DNA of 64,000 bases from Corynebacterium ammoniagenes DSM 20306 (GTDB taxonomy: Bacteria > Actinomycetota > Actinomycetes > Mycobacteriales > Mycobacteriaceae), in assembly GCF_001941425.1 (NCBI RefSeq), contig NZ_CP009244.1:744001-808000 (forward strand). Direction: 5' to 3'. The stretch's first letter is position 1, and every line of letters starts with the position of its first letter. This document shows positions 53,962-63,522 of the stretch, one piece after another. The translations under genes were made by a program, and so were the position numbers. The notes under the pieces are model-generated. The model had not been told where the DNA came from, searched no databases, and saw only the letters and a list, made by a program, of their open reading frames with translations.

Positions 53962-55902
53962 TTAATCCAGCACCTTTTGGATTGATGCAGCTGCATCTTC
54001 GGGGGTATTGGCAGCATAGAGCTCATCGCGGAATTCTTGTTTCATGACATTACGCGCAAGCTTCGATAGCAGTTTCAGGTGTGCTTTTCCAGCGTCTTCG
54101 GGCACTGCGATGAGGAAAATAAGCCGGGATGGTTCTTCGTTTTCTGCCCACACCACGCCGGGTTCAACCACGCGTGCAAACGCGAGAGTGGGGACAGATA
54201 CCGCACTGCTGCGCGCATGGGGGATTGCCACTTGGTGGTCGACAGAGGTGGAGTGCTGCGCTTCGCGGGCTAGCGCGGCCTCGATAACCGCGTCGGGGTC
54301 AGAGAACCTGGTGCCTGACATATCTACCAATGAGGAAATGGCTTCGTCGCGCGAGTTAAATGACGCATCGAGCACAATCGTGTCTTCATCGATAAGCGCT
54401 GTGTCTAGCTTAGCCTTAGTGGCGACAGGTGAGGCGGCAGCCGTTGTTTCTGGTGTGGATTCTGGCTCAGATTCTGGCTCTGGCTTCGGGTTGCGGCGTT
54501 GGGAAACGCCTACCAGCACCAAGATGAGCAGCGCATTGACCACGACGCCCGCGGCCATGGCGATGAAGAATCCAAAGACATTGTCCACCGCGCCAAAGAC
54601 AGCGACGATGGGGCCGCCGTGCATGACATTATCGGCCACGCTAAACATGCCGGCGAGGGCACCGGCGACGGCACCGCCCACGATATTTGCTGGAATGACC
54701 TGCAGTGGACGCGCGGCGGCAAGCGGAATAGCGCCTTCGGTAATACCAAAAAAGCCCATGAACAACGCGGCGATACCGGAGTCTTTTTCCGCCTTGTTAA
54801 ACCAGGTGCGGCGCAGGAGTGTTGCCACACCAACCGCGAGTGGGGGAACGGCAATCGCAGTGGCGGCCATACCCATGGGCAGGGGATTGCCAGCGGCAAT
54901 GAGCCCGCCGCCGAAAAGGAATGCCGTTTTATTAAAGGGCCCGCCCATATCTGCTGCGATCATCGCGCCAATGATTCCGCCAAGAACCAGGGTCGAGGCA
55001 CCTTGCATGCCGGACAGGGCGACCGTGAGGGCATCGAAAAGCGATGCAACCGGAGCACCGATAAGATAGATAAATAACAGGCCAACGACCACCGTGGTGA
55101 TGATGGGAATGACAATGATGGGCCAAATCGGCGCCACAAATTTGTGAACGGGGATTTTCTTAATCGCCAGCGCGACGTAGCCTGACAAGATACCCGTGAT
55201 GATGCCGCCGATAAAGCCGGCGTTTGCTTCCGAGCCGTACAGGTCACCGTTGACGGCGATAAGACCAGTAATAAGGCCTGGTGCAAGGCCCGGTCTGTCC
55301 GCGATGCCAACGGCAATATAACCCGAGAGCACGGGAATCATCAGCGAGAAGGCCAAGTCACCGATTTGGGAGATGATCATCCACGGCGAATCCTCCGGGA
55401 TGACCAACCCTTCTGCGGTGGCGTTGCCGCCAATCGAAAGCGACAGTGCCAGCAGCAAACCACCGGTGACCACGAATGGAATCATGTGCGAGACACCATT
55501 CATGAGAGCTTTATACAGCGTCTGCCCGAAGCTTAGGTTCGTGGAGTCTTCTTCGCTATCATCGCTTGTCGATGCAGCCTGGCTGAAAGTCGGCGCCTCC
55601 AAGGACTTTTGCAGCAGGTCTTTGGGCTTTTTAATCGCCACGTCGACGCCAGTGGCGATGAGGCGCTTGCCCACGAACCGTTCTTTGTTGATAACGGTGT
55701 CAGCGCCAATGAGGATTGCGTCAGCATTTTCGATGTCTTCGGCGGTGAAGTGACCTTCCACGCCGATAGAACCGTGGGTTTCGATCTTGATGCGATAACC
55801 CAAGTCCTCGGCGGCTGCCTCTAGGTTTTCAGCCGCCATGTAAGTATGGGCGATACCAGTGGGGCATGCTGTGATCGCGAGGATGAGCGGTTTATTCGTC
55901 AT
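53962..55902 (-). CDS. PTS fructose-type EIIBCA component
   Basis: This 646-residue phosphotransferase permease has domains in the order EIIB (about residues 1-100, active cysteine C13 in TACPTGIAHT), EIIC (about 135-475, with GMAATAIAVPPLAVG and FFGITEGAIPLAAARP) and EIIA (about 500-646, phospho-histidine in AIPHARSS). The sugar is phosphorylated during uptake, with fructose the best guess (ptsF/fruA-like). It follows a serine-type transporter by 16 bases with a weak ribosome-binding site (AGGGAT), and no 1-phosphofructokinase gene is near. The flexible linker between C and A is rich in Pro, Glu and Thr. A hairpin terminator follows. Confidence 0.85.
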   Translation of the reverse strand: MTNKPLILAITACPTGIAHTYMAAENLEAAAEDLGYRIKIETHGSIGVEGHFTAEDIENADAILIGADTVINKERFVGKRLIATGVDVAIKKPKDLLQKSLEAPTFSQAASTSDDSEEDSTNLSFGQTLYKALMNGVSHMIPFVVTGGLLLALSLSIGGNATAEGLVIPEDSPWMIISQIGDLAFSLMIPVLSGYIAVGIADRPGLAPGLITGLIAVNGDLYGSEANAGFIGGIITGILSGYVALAIKKIPVHKFVAPIWPIIVIPIITTVVVGLLFIYLIGAPVASLFDALTVALSGMQGASTLVLGGIIGAMIAADMGGPFNKTAFLFGGGLIAAGNPLPMGMAATAIAVPPLAVGVATLLRRTWFNKAEKDSGIAALFMGFFGITEGAIPLAAARPLQVIPANIVGGAVAGALAGMFSVADNVMHGGPIVAVFGAVDNVFGFFIAMAAGVVVNALLILVLVGVSQRRNPKPEPESEPESTPETTAAASPVATKAKLDTALIDEDTIVLDASFNSRDEAISSLVDMSGTRFSDPDAVIEAALAREAQHSTSVDHQVAIPHARSSAVSVPTLAFARVVEPGVVWAENEEPSRLIFLIAVPEDAGKAHLKLLSKLARNVMKQEFRDELYAANTPEDAAASIQKVLD

Positions 55903-55918
55903 ATCCCTATTAAATCAC

Positions 55919-57178
55919 TTAAGAGACCATGTCCCAGATGGTTGCGAACAAAACAATGGCACCCATGACCATCACGAAGTAGTTGGCCTTGCGGTTGCGG
56001 AACTTCTTGAGCGCATCGACCTTGTAAATTGCATACATCGGTAACAGGTAAGTCATCAGCGCGAAGAAGATACCGCCCACGACGGAAATCATGTCCAGAA
56101 TGGACGGGTTAACGACCGCAACCAGGGAAGTCACGACGAAGATGAACAGGTAGGTCCACAGGTCCATCTTGCGGGAGGGAACATCCTTGGTAGAAGGTGC
56201 GACGAGACCAACCAGGTACTTGGTGCCTTCGACGGTGCCCAAAGAGTGTCCGAAGTAAGAAGAAGCAATGGCGCAGATGACCACGATTGGTGCCATATAT
56301 GCCATAAATGGCGTGCCGGTAACGTTAGCGAAGTAGGACAGGACCGGAAGGTTTTGCTCATTGGCAACGTCCATGCCGTCGGCGCCCATGGCGAGTGCAC
56401 TGGACCAGACGAAGAACATGGTAAAGACCGTCAGCAAAATGGTGGCATTGCGGATAACTTTGGTGGTCTGACGGCCATGGTTTTGGCCGTAGTTGTTTTC
56501 CATGTCCAAGACGAACTGGGAAATGGCTGCGACAAACGAAAATGCGAAGACCAAAACCGGCAAGATGAGAATCATTGCGCTGAGTAGGCCGCCAGCATCT
56601 TTCGGGCCGGCGTCCATGAAGGAGCTGAAATCCCACTGCGGAATCAAGTAGAGGGAGACCGCGGCGAGGGCGATAATCAGCGGGTAGACCACAAATTGTG
56701 CGACGACCAGCATGATCTTGTCACCAAACGCCAGCGCCAGCGTCATCAGGCCAACCAGAACTGGTGCCAGAATCCATCGAGAGATGGAGGGTCCATCGAG
56801 CTGATTGACGACGAAACTATCGACGGTGTTGACGATACTGACACCGTAGATCAGTACAACGGGGAAGAACGTAAACCAATAGATGATGGCAATGACGATG
56901 CCGGCCTTCTTGCCGAAGTAGTCCGTCAACACCACTAATACGTCCTCGCCTTGGAGACGAGACGAGCTCATCATCCACGAAAACGCGAGGTGGGCGAAGT
57001 ATGTCATCGGCCCAATGAGGATGGTGGCGATTAGTAGCGGCCAGAATCCGAAACTGCCGGCAGAAATTGGCAAAAACAAAATTCCGGCACCGACTGCGGT
57101 GCCGAAAAGTGTAATTGTCCAGGATCTATTGACTGAGCCTTTTGTTTCGGGTGGCTCGGTGACTTGGGTGTCAGTCAT
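55919..57178 (-). CDS. SdaC/HAAAP-type serine-threonine transporter family protein
   Basis: This 419-residue transporter has about eleven membrane segments and resembles SdaC-type serine:H+ symporters. It carries TLFGTAVGAGILFLPISAG near residue 25, GEDVLVVLTDYFGKK, DMENNYGQNHGRQT in a loop and SSYFGHSLGTVEGTKYL. ATG 57178 (MTDTQ) is chosen although GGAG is 10 bases upstream; an upstream extension to 57256 has no support. It is first in a two-gene operon with the PTS permease. Substrate is probably serine or threonine, by family only. Confidence 0.78.
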   Translation of the reverse strand: MTDTQVTEPPETKGSVNRSWTITLFGTAVGAGILFLPISAGSFGFWPLLIATILIGPMTYFAHLAFSWMMSSSRLQGEDVLVVLTDYFGKKAGIVIAIIYWFTFFPVVLIYGVSIVNTVDSFVVNQLDGPSISRWILAPVLVGLMTLALAFGDKIMLVVAQFVVYPLIIALAAVSLYLIPQWDFSSFMDAGPKDAGGLLSAMILILPVLVFAFSFVAAISQFVLDMENNYGQNHGRQTTKVIRNATILLTVFTMFFVWSSALAMGADGMDVANEQNLPVLSYFANVTGTPFMAYMAPIVVICAIASSYFGHSLGTVEGTKYLVGLVAPSTKDVPSRKMDLWTYLFIFVVTSLVAVVNPSILDMISVVGGIFFALMTYLLPMYAIYKVDALKKFRNRKANYFVMVMGAIVLFATIWDMVS

Positions 57179-57380
57179 GAAATGAATTCTCCTTGCGAAC
57201 CTTTTTGGGGCGTCGGTATGTTGTACCGCACCAACACAACTACTATATGGCAGCAATCACTTTAAGGAAACTTCCAACCCAGGCCAGTCCGGATGGTGGC
57301 GCACGTCACCTTGCAGGTGTACGATTTAAGACAAAAGCGTACATGTTGAATTCTTTGTTTAATTGATTGGAAGGTTTGTT

Positions 57381-58550
57381 ATGAAGGAAACTGATGTTGT
57401 CATCGTTGGGGCAGCTAGAACCCCATTTGGAAAGCTGCTGGGAGGCTTATCTGCGGTCCCGGCAACTCAGTTGGGAGCCCATGCAATTCGTGGGGCCTTG
57501 AACAAAAATAATATTGATGCTGAACTTATTGATGCCGTCATAATGGGCCAGGTCCTCCAAGCTGGATGCGGCCAAAACCCGACTAAACAGGCCGCGCTAG
57601 CTGCGGGTATTCCCGCTAGTGCGCACACCACAACTGTGAATAAGGTGTGCTTGTCTGGGCTGAGCGCGATTATTGATGCGTCCAGACTGTTGCGCTCTGA
57701 GGAAGCGAGCGTGGTGGTTGCAGGAGGCATGGAGTCCATGTCACAAGCACCGCATCTTTTGCGTGGTTCCCGAACCGGTCAGAAATATGGACCGATGACT
57801 GCGGTTGACCACATGGATTTTGATGGTCTGCGCGCAGCGGACCTTGATATTTCGATGGGCAGTCTTTCCGAGAAATATTCCGATCGTTATCCCGTCACTC
57901 GTGAAGAACAAGATAAAGCTGCCGCCTTGTCTCACCAGCGATCTTTGTCAGCAGATTTTTCTGACGAGATAGTCGGAATTGAGGTGCAGCACCGCAAAGA
58001 CACTATGGTACTGAGCCGTGATGAGGGCGTCCGAGAAGGCGTGACCACCGAGTCATTGTCCAAGCTGCGACCTGCTTTTGAAGAGGACGGAACAATTACC
58101 GCAGGAAACGCCTCTCCCATTTCTGATGGAGCCGCGGCCGTAGTACTAACTACCCGCGCGACCGCAGAGAGCAAGGGCTGGGAGGTATTGGCGACTTTAC
58201 GGGCGGTCGGCCAAGTTGCAGGGCCTGATAGCTCCCTCCAAGCACAACCAGCGAATGCTCTAAAGAAAGCCCTGGATCGTGAAGGTTGGGGAGTAGAAGA
58301 ACTCGACGTCATCGAGATAAACGAAGCATTTGCCGCCGTCGTTGTTCATTCGGCTAATGAACTTGGCATTTCCCCCGACCGAGTTAATGCGCAAGGTGGA
58401 GCTATTGCTATGGGGCATCCCATCGGGGCATCGGGTGCGCGGCTGGTCGTTCATGCCGCCTACGCGCTTAAAAAGGGTGCCAACAAAGCAGGTGTTTCCC
58501 TGTGTGGCGGTGGGGGCCAAGGCGAAGCATTATTAATGGAACGTAATTAA
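57381..58550 (+). CDS. Acetyl-CoA C-acyltransferase (thiolase)
   Basis: This 389-residue thiolase catalyses CoA-dependent cleavage of a 3-ketoacyl-CoA or the reverse condensation. It has the nucleophile C90 in VNKVCLSGLSA, NEAFAAVVVH, the catalytic histidine in GHPIGASGARLV (about 340) and the second cysteine in SLCGGGGQGEA (about 375). ATG 57381 follows GGAAGG by 6 bases; the upstream TTG 57363 lies before that site. It opens an operon with a 3-hydroxyisobutyryl-CoA hydrolase-like and an enoyl-CoA hydratase gene. Upstream an inverted TGTACG...CGTACA (57318-57343) may be regulatory. Confidence 0.88.
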   Translation: MKETDVVIVGAARTPFGKLLGGLSAVPATQLGAHAIRGALNKNNIDAELIDAVIMGQVLQAGCGQNPTKQAALAAGIPASAHTTTVNKVCLSGLSAIIDASRLLRSEEASVVVAGGMESMSQAPHLLRGSRTGQKYGPMTAVDHMDFDGLRAADLDISMGSLSEKYSDRYPVTREEQDKAAALSHQRSLSADFSDEIVGIEVQHRKDTMVLSRDEGVREGVTTESLSKLRPAFEEDGTITAGNASPISDGAAAVVLTTRATAESKGWEVLATLRAVGQVAGPDSSLQAQPANALKKALDREGWGVEELDVIEINEAFAAVVVHSANELGISPDRVNAQGGAIAMGHPIGASGARLVVHAAYALKKGANKAGVSLCGGGGQGEALLMERN

Positions 58551-58559
58551 AGGACTGAA

Positions 58560-59588
58560 ATGACAGATTCATTGCTGACTACGCGTGTAGGACGAGCAGG
58601 CATTATTACGCTCAACCGACCAAATGCGCTCAATGCCCTTGACCTAGACATGATTCGTAGCATGACGAGCACTTTGCGGGACTGGGCGAACGATGACGAA
58701 ATCTACCTTGTCGTCGTTCGTGGTGCGGGGGAGCGTGCACTGTGTGCCGGTGGCGATATTGCTGAGCTGTACAAAGATGAAAATTTGGGCAAGGTTTTCT
58801 TCAATGAAGAGTACGAGCTCAATCATCTCATCGCTAACTATCCCAAACCTTATGTCGCGTTAATGAAAGGCATCGTGCTCGGTGGGGGTGTGGGGATTTC
58901 CAGTCACGGTTCCCACCGAATCGTTACTGACAGCACCCGTCTCGGTATGCCAGAAGTTGGTATTGGGTTTGCTCCTGATGCCGGCGGTTCATTTGTTCTA
59001 GCACAGTCCGCGGATCGGCTCGGACGTCATCTGGCGTACACAGCCATTCACGTTGGGGCAGCGGAAGCTATTGATCTTGGCTTTGCTGACTATTTTGTCC
59101 CCGAACAAAAGCTTGATCCGCTCGTAGAAGCGTTAGCAGAGTCCGGCAATATTGCAGAGATCGACAACTTTGCTGCCGAGACAGGGGAGAGTTTCCCCGG
59201 AGTTCGAGACGAAATGGTTGATGTCTATTCTGCAGATTCCGTTGAAGAAACCCTTGCTCGACTCGATAAAGCTTCCGCCGATAAAGATGACACGTATTGG
59301 GCTGCTCATGCAGCATCAAAGATTCGTGCGGCTTCGCCATTGTCTTTGAAAGTTACAGAACTGCTTCTGGATCGCGCATCCGTCGGTACATTGGGAGATG
59401 CACTGACGACAGAGTATTGGATGGCGTTGAACATGAGAGCTTATGGCGACTTTGTTGAGGGCGTGCGTGCGCAGATCGTTGAAAAAGACAGAAATCCAAA
59501 GTGGAAGTACACCGACCTTAAAGATGTTGATCCAAAGGTAGTCGTCAGCATTCTTGACCAGCGTGGAAATAACGGACCAGAATTTTAA
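58560..59588 (+). CDS. 3-hydroxyisobutyryl-CoA hydrolase-like protein (crotonase superfamily, EchA9-like)
   Basis: This 342-residue crotonase-fold protein is of the HIBCH group: [18 protein letters not shown] near residue 60, [19 protein letters not shown] near 105 and [16 protein letters not shown] near 140 (cited in short parts), with the longer C-terminus usual for this subfamily. It would hydrolyse 3-hydroxyisobutyryl-CoA in valine breakdown, or a similar short acyl-CoA. AGGA precedes ATG 58560, 9 bases after the thiolase stop. The pairing with a crotonase directly downstream recalls the mycobacterial echA9-echA8 pair (from memory). Confidence 0.8.
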   Translation: MTDSLLTTRVGRAGIITLNRPNALNALDLDMIRSMTSTLRDWANDDEIYLVVVRGAGERALCAGGDIAELYKDENLGKVFFNEEYELNHLIANYPKPYVALMKGIVLGGGVGISSHGSHRIVTDSTRLGMPEVGIGFAPDAGGSFVLAQSADRLGRHLAYTAIHVGAAEAIDLGFADYFVPEQKLDPLVEALAESGNIAEIDNFAAETGESFPGVRDEMVDVYSADSVEETLARLDKASADKDDTYWAAHAASKIRAASPLSLKVTELLLDRASVGTLGDALTTEYWMALNMRAYGDFVEGVRAQIVEKDRNPKWKYTDLKDVDPKVVVSILDQRGNNGPEF

Positions 59589-59598
59589 GGAGATTGTC

Positions 59599-60372
59599 GT
59601 GGAATACAACAACATCATCGTTGAGACTAAAGACCGAGTTGGGTTGATTACTCTGAATCGTCCGAAGGCTCTTAATGCCTTGAACCAGGACACCCAAACC
59701 GAAATCATCGCTGCAGCAACTGAATTTGATGCGGACTCCGAGATCGGTGCCATTGTACTGACTGGCTCAGAAAAGGCATTCGCTGCCGGCGCTGATATTA
59801 AAGAAATGGCACCACAAGGGTTCGTAGAAATGTACAAAGCGGATTGGTTTGCGGATTGGGAAAAATTAACGGCACTGCGTACCCCGATTATCGCCGCAGT
59901 TAATGGGTATGCGCTCGGCGGTGGCTGTGAACTGGCAATGATGTGCGACTTCATTATCGCTGGTGAAAAGGCGAAATTTGGGCAACCCGAAGTAAACCTG
60001 GGTATCACTCCTGGTATGGGAGGATCCCAAAGACTGACACGGGCAGTAGGAAAAGCCAAAGCAATGGAGATGTGCTTGACCGGGCGCATGATGGACGCAA
60101 ACGAAGCTGAACGCAGCGGGCTCGTTGCGCAGGTTGTCGCGCCCGAGGAACTAGTGGAGAAAGCGTTAGAGACAGCCGCGCTAATTGCGTCGAAGTCTCA
60201 ATTGACTACGTCCATGATTAAAGAACAGGTCAACACCGTTTTTGAGACCTCATTGTCTCAAGGCCTGCTTTTTGAACGTCGAACCTTCCATGCGCTGTTC
60301 TCGTCTGAAGACCAGAAAGAAGGAATGGCAGCGTTTTCTGATAAGCGAGACGCTAACTTCAAAAACGCTTAA
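59599..60372 (+). CDS. Enoyl-CoA hydratase (EchA8-like)
   Basis: This 257-residue crotonase hydrates trans-2-enoyl-CoA to L-3-hydroxyacyl-CoA. The oxyanion-hole motif is [11 protein letters not shown], and both catalytic glutamates are in place in [12 protein letters not shown] and [20 protein letters not shown]. The start is GTG 59599, 6 bases after AAGGAG; the in-frame ATG 59554 lies inside the preceding gene and lacks a site. Length and sequence resemble mycobacterial EchA8. It is the last gene of the thiolase operon and overlaps the convergent MarR gene by 4 bases. Confidence 0.88.
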   Translation: MEYNNIIVETKDRVGLITLNRPKALNALNQDTQTEIIAAATEFDADSEIGAIVLTGSEKAFAAGADIKEMAPQGFVEMYKADWFADWEKLTALRTPIIAAVNGYALGGGCELAMMCDFIIAGEKAKFGQPEVNLGITPGMGGSQRLTRAVGKAKAMEMCLTGRMMDANEAERSGLVAQVVAPEELVEKALETAALIASKSQLTTSMIKEQVNTVFETSLSQGLLFERRTFHALFSSEDQKEGMAAFSDKRDANFKNA

Positions 60373-60893
60373 AACGTCTTATCGACTTTATCGCCGGCCT
60401 GGCTTCGCAGCGCTGCCCCTATGCGGCGCACTGCATCCTGGTCGGCTTTATCCATGGGCAGGTTAGCGAAGTAATCATCTATGGCGGGGCTCGCAGCCCC
60501 AGACAAAGCAATGCCTTGATCCGTGATGCTGACCAGGGTGGAACGCTTATCCTTCGGATCTCGGCTGCGCTCAACCAGTCCAGCATCTTCTAACTTTGAT
60601 ACGTTGTGCGTCAACGAAGCTGGGGCGAGCTGAAGACGAGCGCCAATCTTGGACATTGGCAGGCCACCGCGACGCGAATAAACCAACATGGTGAGCAGTT
60701 CAAAGTGGCCGAACGTAATACCGAAAGGTTTCAACACATCTTCAGCCCCTTGAACAAGGATCTCTGCCATCCGTACTGCGGTTGTCAGTGTGGCTAGGCC
60801 ATCGGCACTTTCCAAGGAATTATGCTTCTCCCATTGCCGATGTCCCTCAGCTATGGAATCAAAAGAAGTGGCAGCCATGGAGCGTGCTTTCAC
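60369..60893 (-). CDS. MarR-family transcriptional regulator
   Basis: This 174-residue regulator has a winged helix ([50 protein letters not shown]). It starts at GTG 60893 five bases after AGGAGG. It lies 49 bases below the acyl-CoA synthetase stop on the same strand, with an 18-bp inverted repeat in that gap, and is convergent with the enoyl-CoA hydratase. It probably controls this acyl-CoA gene group in response to an aromatic or acyl-CoA ligand. Confidence 0.82.
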   Translation of the reverse strand: MKARSMAATSFDSIAEGHRQWEKHNSLESADGLATLTTAVRMAEILVQGAEDVLKPFGITFGHFELLTMLVYSRRGGLPMSKIGARLQLAPASLTHNVSKLEDAGLVERSRDPKDKRSTLVSITDQGIALSGAASPAIDDYFANLPMDKADQDAVRRIGAALRSQAGDKVDKTF

Positions 60894-60917
60894 AACGTCC
60901 TCCTTTGGCTGCCGAAT

Positions 60918-60935
60918 GTATTAATAGCCTAATAC
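60918..60935. promoter_or_regulatory. Candidate MarR operator
   Basis: The inverted repeat GTATTA-ATAGCC-TAATAC (perfect 6-bp arms, 6-base spacer) lies 24 bases before the MarR start. A+T-rich TATTA/TAATA arms of this spacing are typical of MarR-family autoregulatory sites. Confidence 0.5.
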
Positions 60936-60942
60936 CCTATCC

Positions 60943-62673
60943 TTATCCTTTGAGCGACGGAAAATCCGAATCTGCGAACTCCGTGGTCGCCTTCTTTTCC
61001 CCACCATCTTCGGCGTGGATTTCATTCTCACGTTTCCTTAAATCAACACGACGAATCTTGCCCGATACGGTCTTGGGCAATTCGAAGAATTCAAGACGGC
61101 GAATACGCTTGTACGGCGCTAGTCCGTCGCGGCAATGCTTGAGAATGGATTCTGCGGTCTCAGCATTTGGCTCGTATCCGTTGCTGAGTGCCACATAGGC
61201 TTTCGGAACGGCGAGGCGAATTGGGTCTGGGGACGGGACGACCGCAACCTCGGCGACAGCAGCATGCTCAATAACCACAGATTCCAGCTCAAATGGCGAC
61301 AGGCGGTAGTCGGATGCCTTGAAGACATCATCAGCGCGTCCGATGTAGTAGATATAGCCATCTTCGTCACGCTCAGCGATATCGCCGGTGTGGTAATAGC
61401 CTTCGCGGAAGACTTCTTGGTTCTTTTCCGGGGAAGCGACATAACCGACGAACAGGCCAATTGGGCGAGGATCCATCTGAATGCAGATTTCACCCGTATC
61501 GCCGTGCTCACCAGTAGCTGGGTCAATCAAGCTAATGTTAAATCCAGGCAGTGGCTTTCCCATCGAGCCAGGTTTAACTGCTTCTCCTGGTGTGTTTGCA
61601 ATCTGAAGCGAGGACTCAGTCTGTCCAAATCCATCGCGAATTTCGCCGCCCCAACCGCGCTTGATGGCATTGAAAAGCTCTGGGTTTAGCGGCTCACCAG
61701 CACCTACAATCTTCTTCGGAGGAGTCTTCATGAGAGACAAGTCCGCTTGAACGAGCATGCGCCATACCGTTGGCGGGGCACAGAAGCTGGTAACGCCTTC
61801 GGCATCCATCTGCGCCATCAGAGCAGGAGCATCAAAGCGAGAGTAGTTGTAGATGAAGATGGTGGCGCCTGCGATCCACGGCGCAAAGAAATTTGACCAT
61901 GCATGCTTCGCCCAACCAGGCGCAGCTACATTGAGGTGAACATCGCCCGGTTCCAGGCCGATCCAGTACATCGTGGTCAAGTGCCCAACAGGATACGAGA
62001 CATGGGTGTGTGCAACCAGCTTCGCTTTGGACGTGGTGCCCGAAGTGAAATACAACAGGAGGGTGTCATCAGCTCGAGTTTCCTGCGTCGGCGTGTATTC
62101 AACAGGCGCGTTGAAAGAGTCCGAGTAGTACAGAGTCTCGTGAGCAGATTGTGCAGCGTCGCCATCCTGAATCTGAATGACAGTGAAATCACCGGTCACG
62201 TCTTGAAACTTTGCCGCATCTTCCGAGTTTGCGATCACCCAGGAGACATCGGCACGTTCGGTACGATCTTGTAGGTCATCTGCGCCCAGCATCGAAGTAG
62301 CAGGATTGAGGACAAAGCCCGCACGAATGCATGCAAGCATGGTTTCCCACAGTTCAAGCTGGTTGTTGAGCATCAGCATTACATGATCACCACGCTGGGC
62401 CCCTTGCTCAGTCAGCCAGTTGGCCAGTTGCTGCGAGCGCTGCGACATCTGTGAAAAGGTACGGCGCGTGCTGGTTCCGTCCTGTTCGTTGATTACCAAA
62501 GCCTCACGGTCTTTCGATTCTGGCTCGCTAGCCAAGTGGTCAAACCAGTCGATGGCAAAGTTGAAGTGTTCAAATCGTGGCCACTCGAAGCCCTCGACTG
62601 CACCTTGGTAGTTTTCACGATTATCCACGAGAAAGTCGCGGGCTGCTAGAAATTGTTCGGTAACCGTATTCAT
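60943..62673 (-). CDS. Acyl-CoA synthetase (AMP-forming)
   Basis: This 576-residue ANL-superfamily ligase activates a carboxylic acid to its CoA thioester via an acyl-AMP. The P-loop-like motif YFTSGTTSKAKLVAH is near residue 210, the A5-like DGFGQTESS near 345, GYYHTGD near 430, and the C-terminal lysine sits in PKTVSGKIRRVDL near 540. This is the short/medium-chain type. ATG 62673 follows AGGAG by 5 bases; the upstream TTG 62685 is not supported. It is the likely entry enzyme for the acid degraded by the neighbouring acyl-CoA dehydrogenase, hydratase and thiolase. Confidence 0.85.
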   Translation of the reverse strand: MNTVTEQFLAARDFLVDNRENYQGAVEGFEWPRFEHFNFAIDWFDHLASEPESKDREALVINEQDGTSTRRTFSQMSQRSQQLANWLTEQGAQRGDHVMLMLNNQLELWETMLACIRAGFVLNPATSMLGADDLQDRTERADVSWVIANSEDAAKFQDVTGDFTVIQIQDGDAAQSAHETLYYSDSFNAPVEYTPTQETRADDTLLLYFTSGTTSKAKLVAHTHVSYPVGHLTTMYWIGLEPGDVHLNVAAPGWAKHAWSNFFAPWIAGATIFIYNYSRFDAPALMAQMDAEGVTSFCAPPTVWRMLVQADLSLMKTPPKKIVGAGEPLNPELFNAIKRGWGGEIRDGFGQTESSLQIANTPGEAVKPGSMGKPLPGFNISLIDPATGEHGDTGEICIQMDPRPIGLFVGYVASPEKNQEVFREGYYHTGDIAERDEDGYIYYIGRADDVFKASDYRLSPFELESVVIEHAAVAEVAVVPSPDPIRLAVPKAYVALSNGYEPNAETAESILKHCRDGLAPYKRIRRLEFFELPKTVSGKIRRVDLRKRENEIHAEDGGEKKATTEFADSDFPSLKG

Positions 62674-62776
62674 GAGACTCCTCAAGATTGATTATGGACA
62701 CTGCCCGTAGCGCCACCGCAGCTCTGTGTTATGAGCAACTCGGGCTGGGCTTGTGTGACGTGTGTCCCCGTTGAGC

Positions 62777-62796
62777 TTACTTCGATATCGAAGTAA
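62777..62796. promoter_or_regulatory. 20-bp perfect palindrome upstream of acyl-CoA synthetase
   Basis: TTACTTCGATATCGAAGTAA is a perfect dyad, 104 bases upstream of the synthetase start and 23 bases past the TetR stop. A fully symmetric site of this size is typical for a TetR-family dimer pair, so the adjacent TetR protein is the natural candidate. Confidence 0.65.
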
Positions 62797-62818
62797 TTTC
62801 TAGAGCTTCTTGGAATTT

Positions 62819-63391
62819 CTACGGTTTCTTCAATCCTGTCAGGATGAGTTGGCCCAGGCTGGCGTAGGCTTCCTTGGTTTCTAGGACGTCTAAATAGGTC
62901 CCTTGCTGAATGTCATCCATGGCCTGCTGGATGAGTCGAGAGGTAAACGAAATGGAAGTGATTTGGAATTCGCCAGAGGCAACTCCACGCTCGAGCAGGC
63001 TGTGAATGATTTCGATAGCGGCCTTGGTGTTGATGCCATAAATGTCGCGCGCGACAGGATCGCTGGCAAGATCTTGCATGAACTTGGGGCTAGCTGCAGA
63101 AAGGGCCTCTTTGATGTTGTCGAAGTAATCGATGAAAGCCTTTTCGAAGGAGGTTCTTGACGTGATTTCTGGAGTTGTTCGCCGGCTAATTTCTTTAAAG
63201 TAGCTCACTAGAATTCGTGCCAGGATTTCGTCGCGAGTGGTGCCAAGTCCATAGATGGTTGATTTCGAGCATCGATAGCGTTTGCTGGCGTTATCGATGG
63301 TGAAAGATTCAAAGCCCTCGCTGAGAAAGTCGTTTAGGAGGGCATTGAAAAGCTCTCTTTGGCGAGGTGTTAGGGGCTTTTTTGTGGGCAT
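62819..63391 (-). CDS. TetR-family transcriptional regulator
   Basis: This 190-residue regulator has an N-terminal helix-turn-helix (FESFTIDNASKRYRCSKSTIYG, about residues 25-46, quoted only as FTIDNAS and CSKSTIYG) and a C-terminal ligand-binding domain with DYFDNIKEAL. The unusual arginine/cysteine-rich recognition region (KRYRCSKSTIYGLG) differs from the common KGTLYRHF pattern. ATG 63391 is preferred, with AAGGAA 5 bases upstream; the extension to 63448 lacks a site. It is divergent from an acyl-CoA dehydrogenase (131 bases between starts) and upstream of the synthetase. Confidence 0.82.
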   Translation of the reverse strand: MPTKKPLTPRQRELFNALLNDFLSEGFESFTIDNASKRYRCSKSTIYGLGTTRDEILARILVSYFKEISRRTTPEITSRTSFEKAFIDYFDNIKEALSAASPKFMQDLASDPVARDIYGINTKAAIEIIHSLLERGVASGEFQITSISFTSRLIQQAMDDIQQGTYLDVLETKEAYASLGQLILTGLKKP

Positions 63392-63522
63392 TAGGTTCCT
63401 TTTGTTGATGTAGGGGTTATCGAATATTGGTGACATGGCGCACAACACGGTGTACGCTAACTTTATAAATCGTACTAGTAGGCTTGGCTAATCAAGTCTT
63501 ATCACTTTGGGAGAGTCTAACT

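Noticed and set aside
54044-55069. 341-residue open frame on + opposite the PTS gene
   Set aside because: It lies entirely within the antisense of EIIC/EIIA, has low-complexity sequence and no family pattern.
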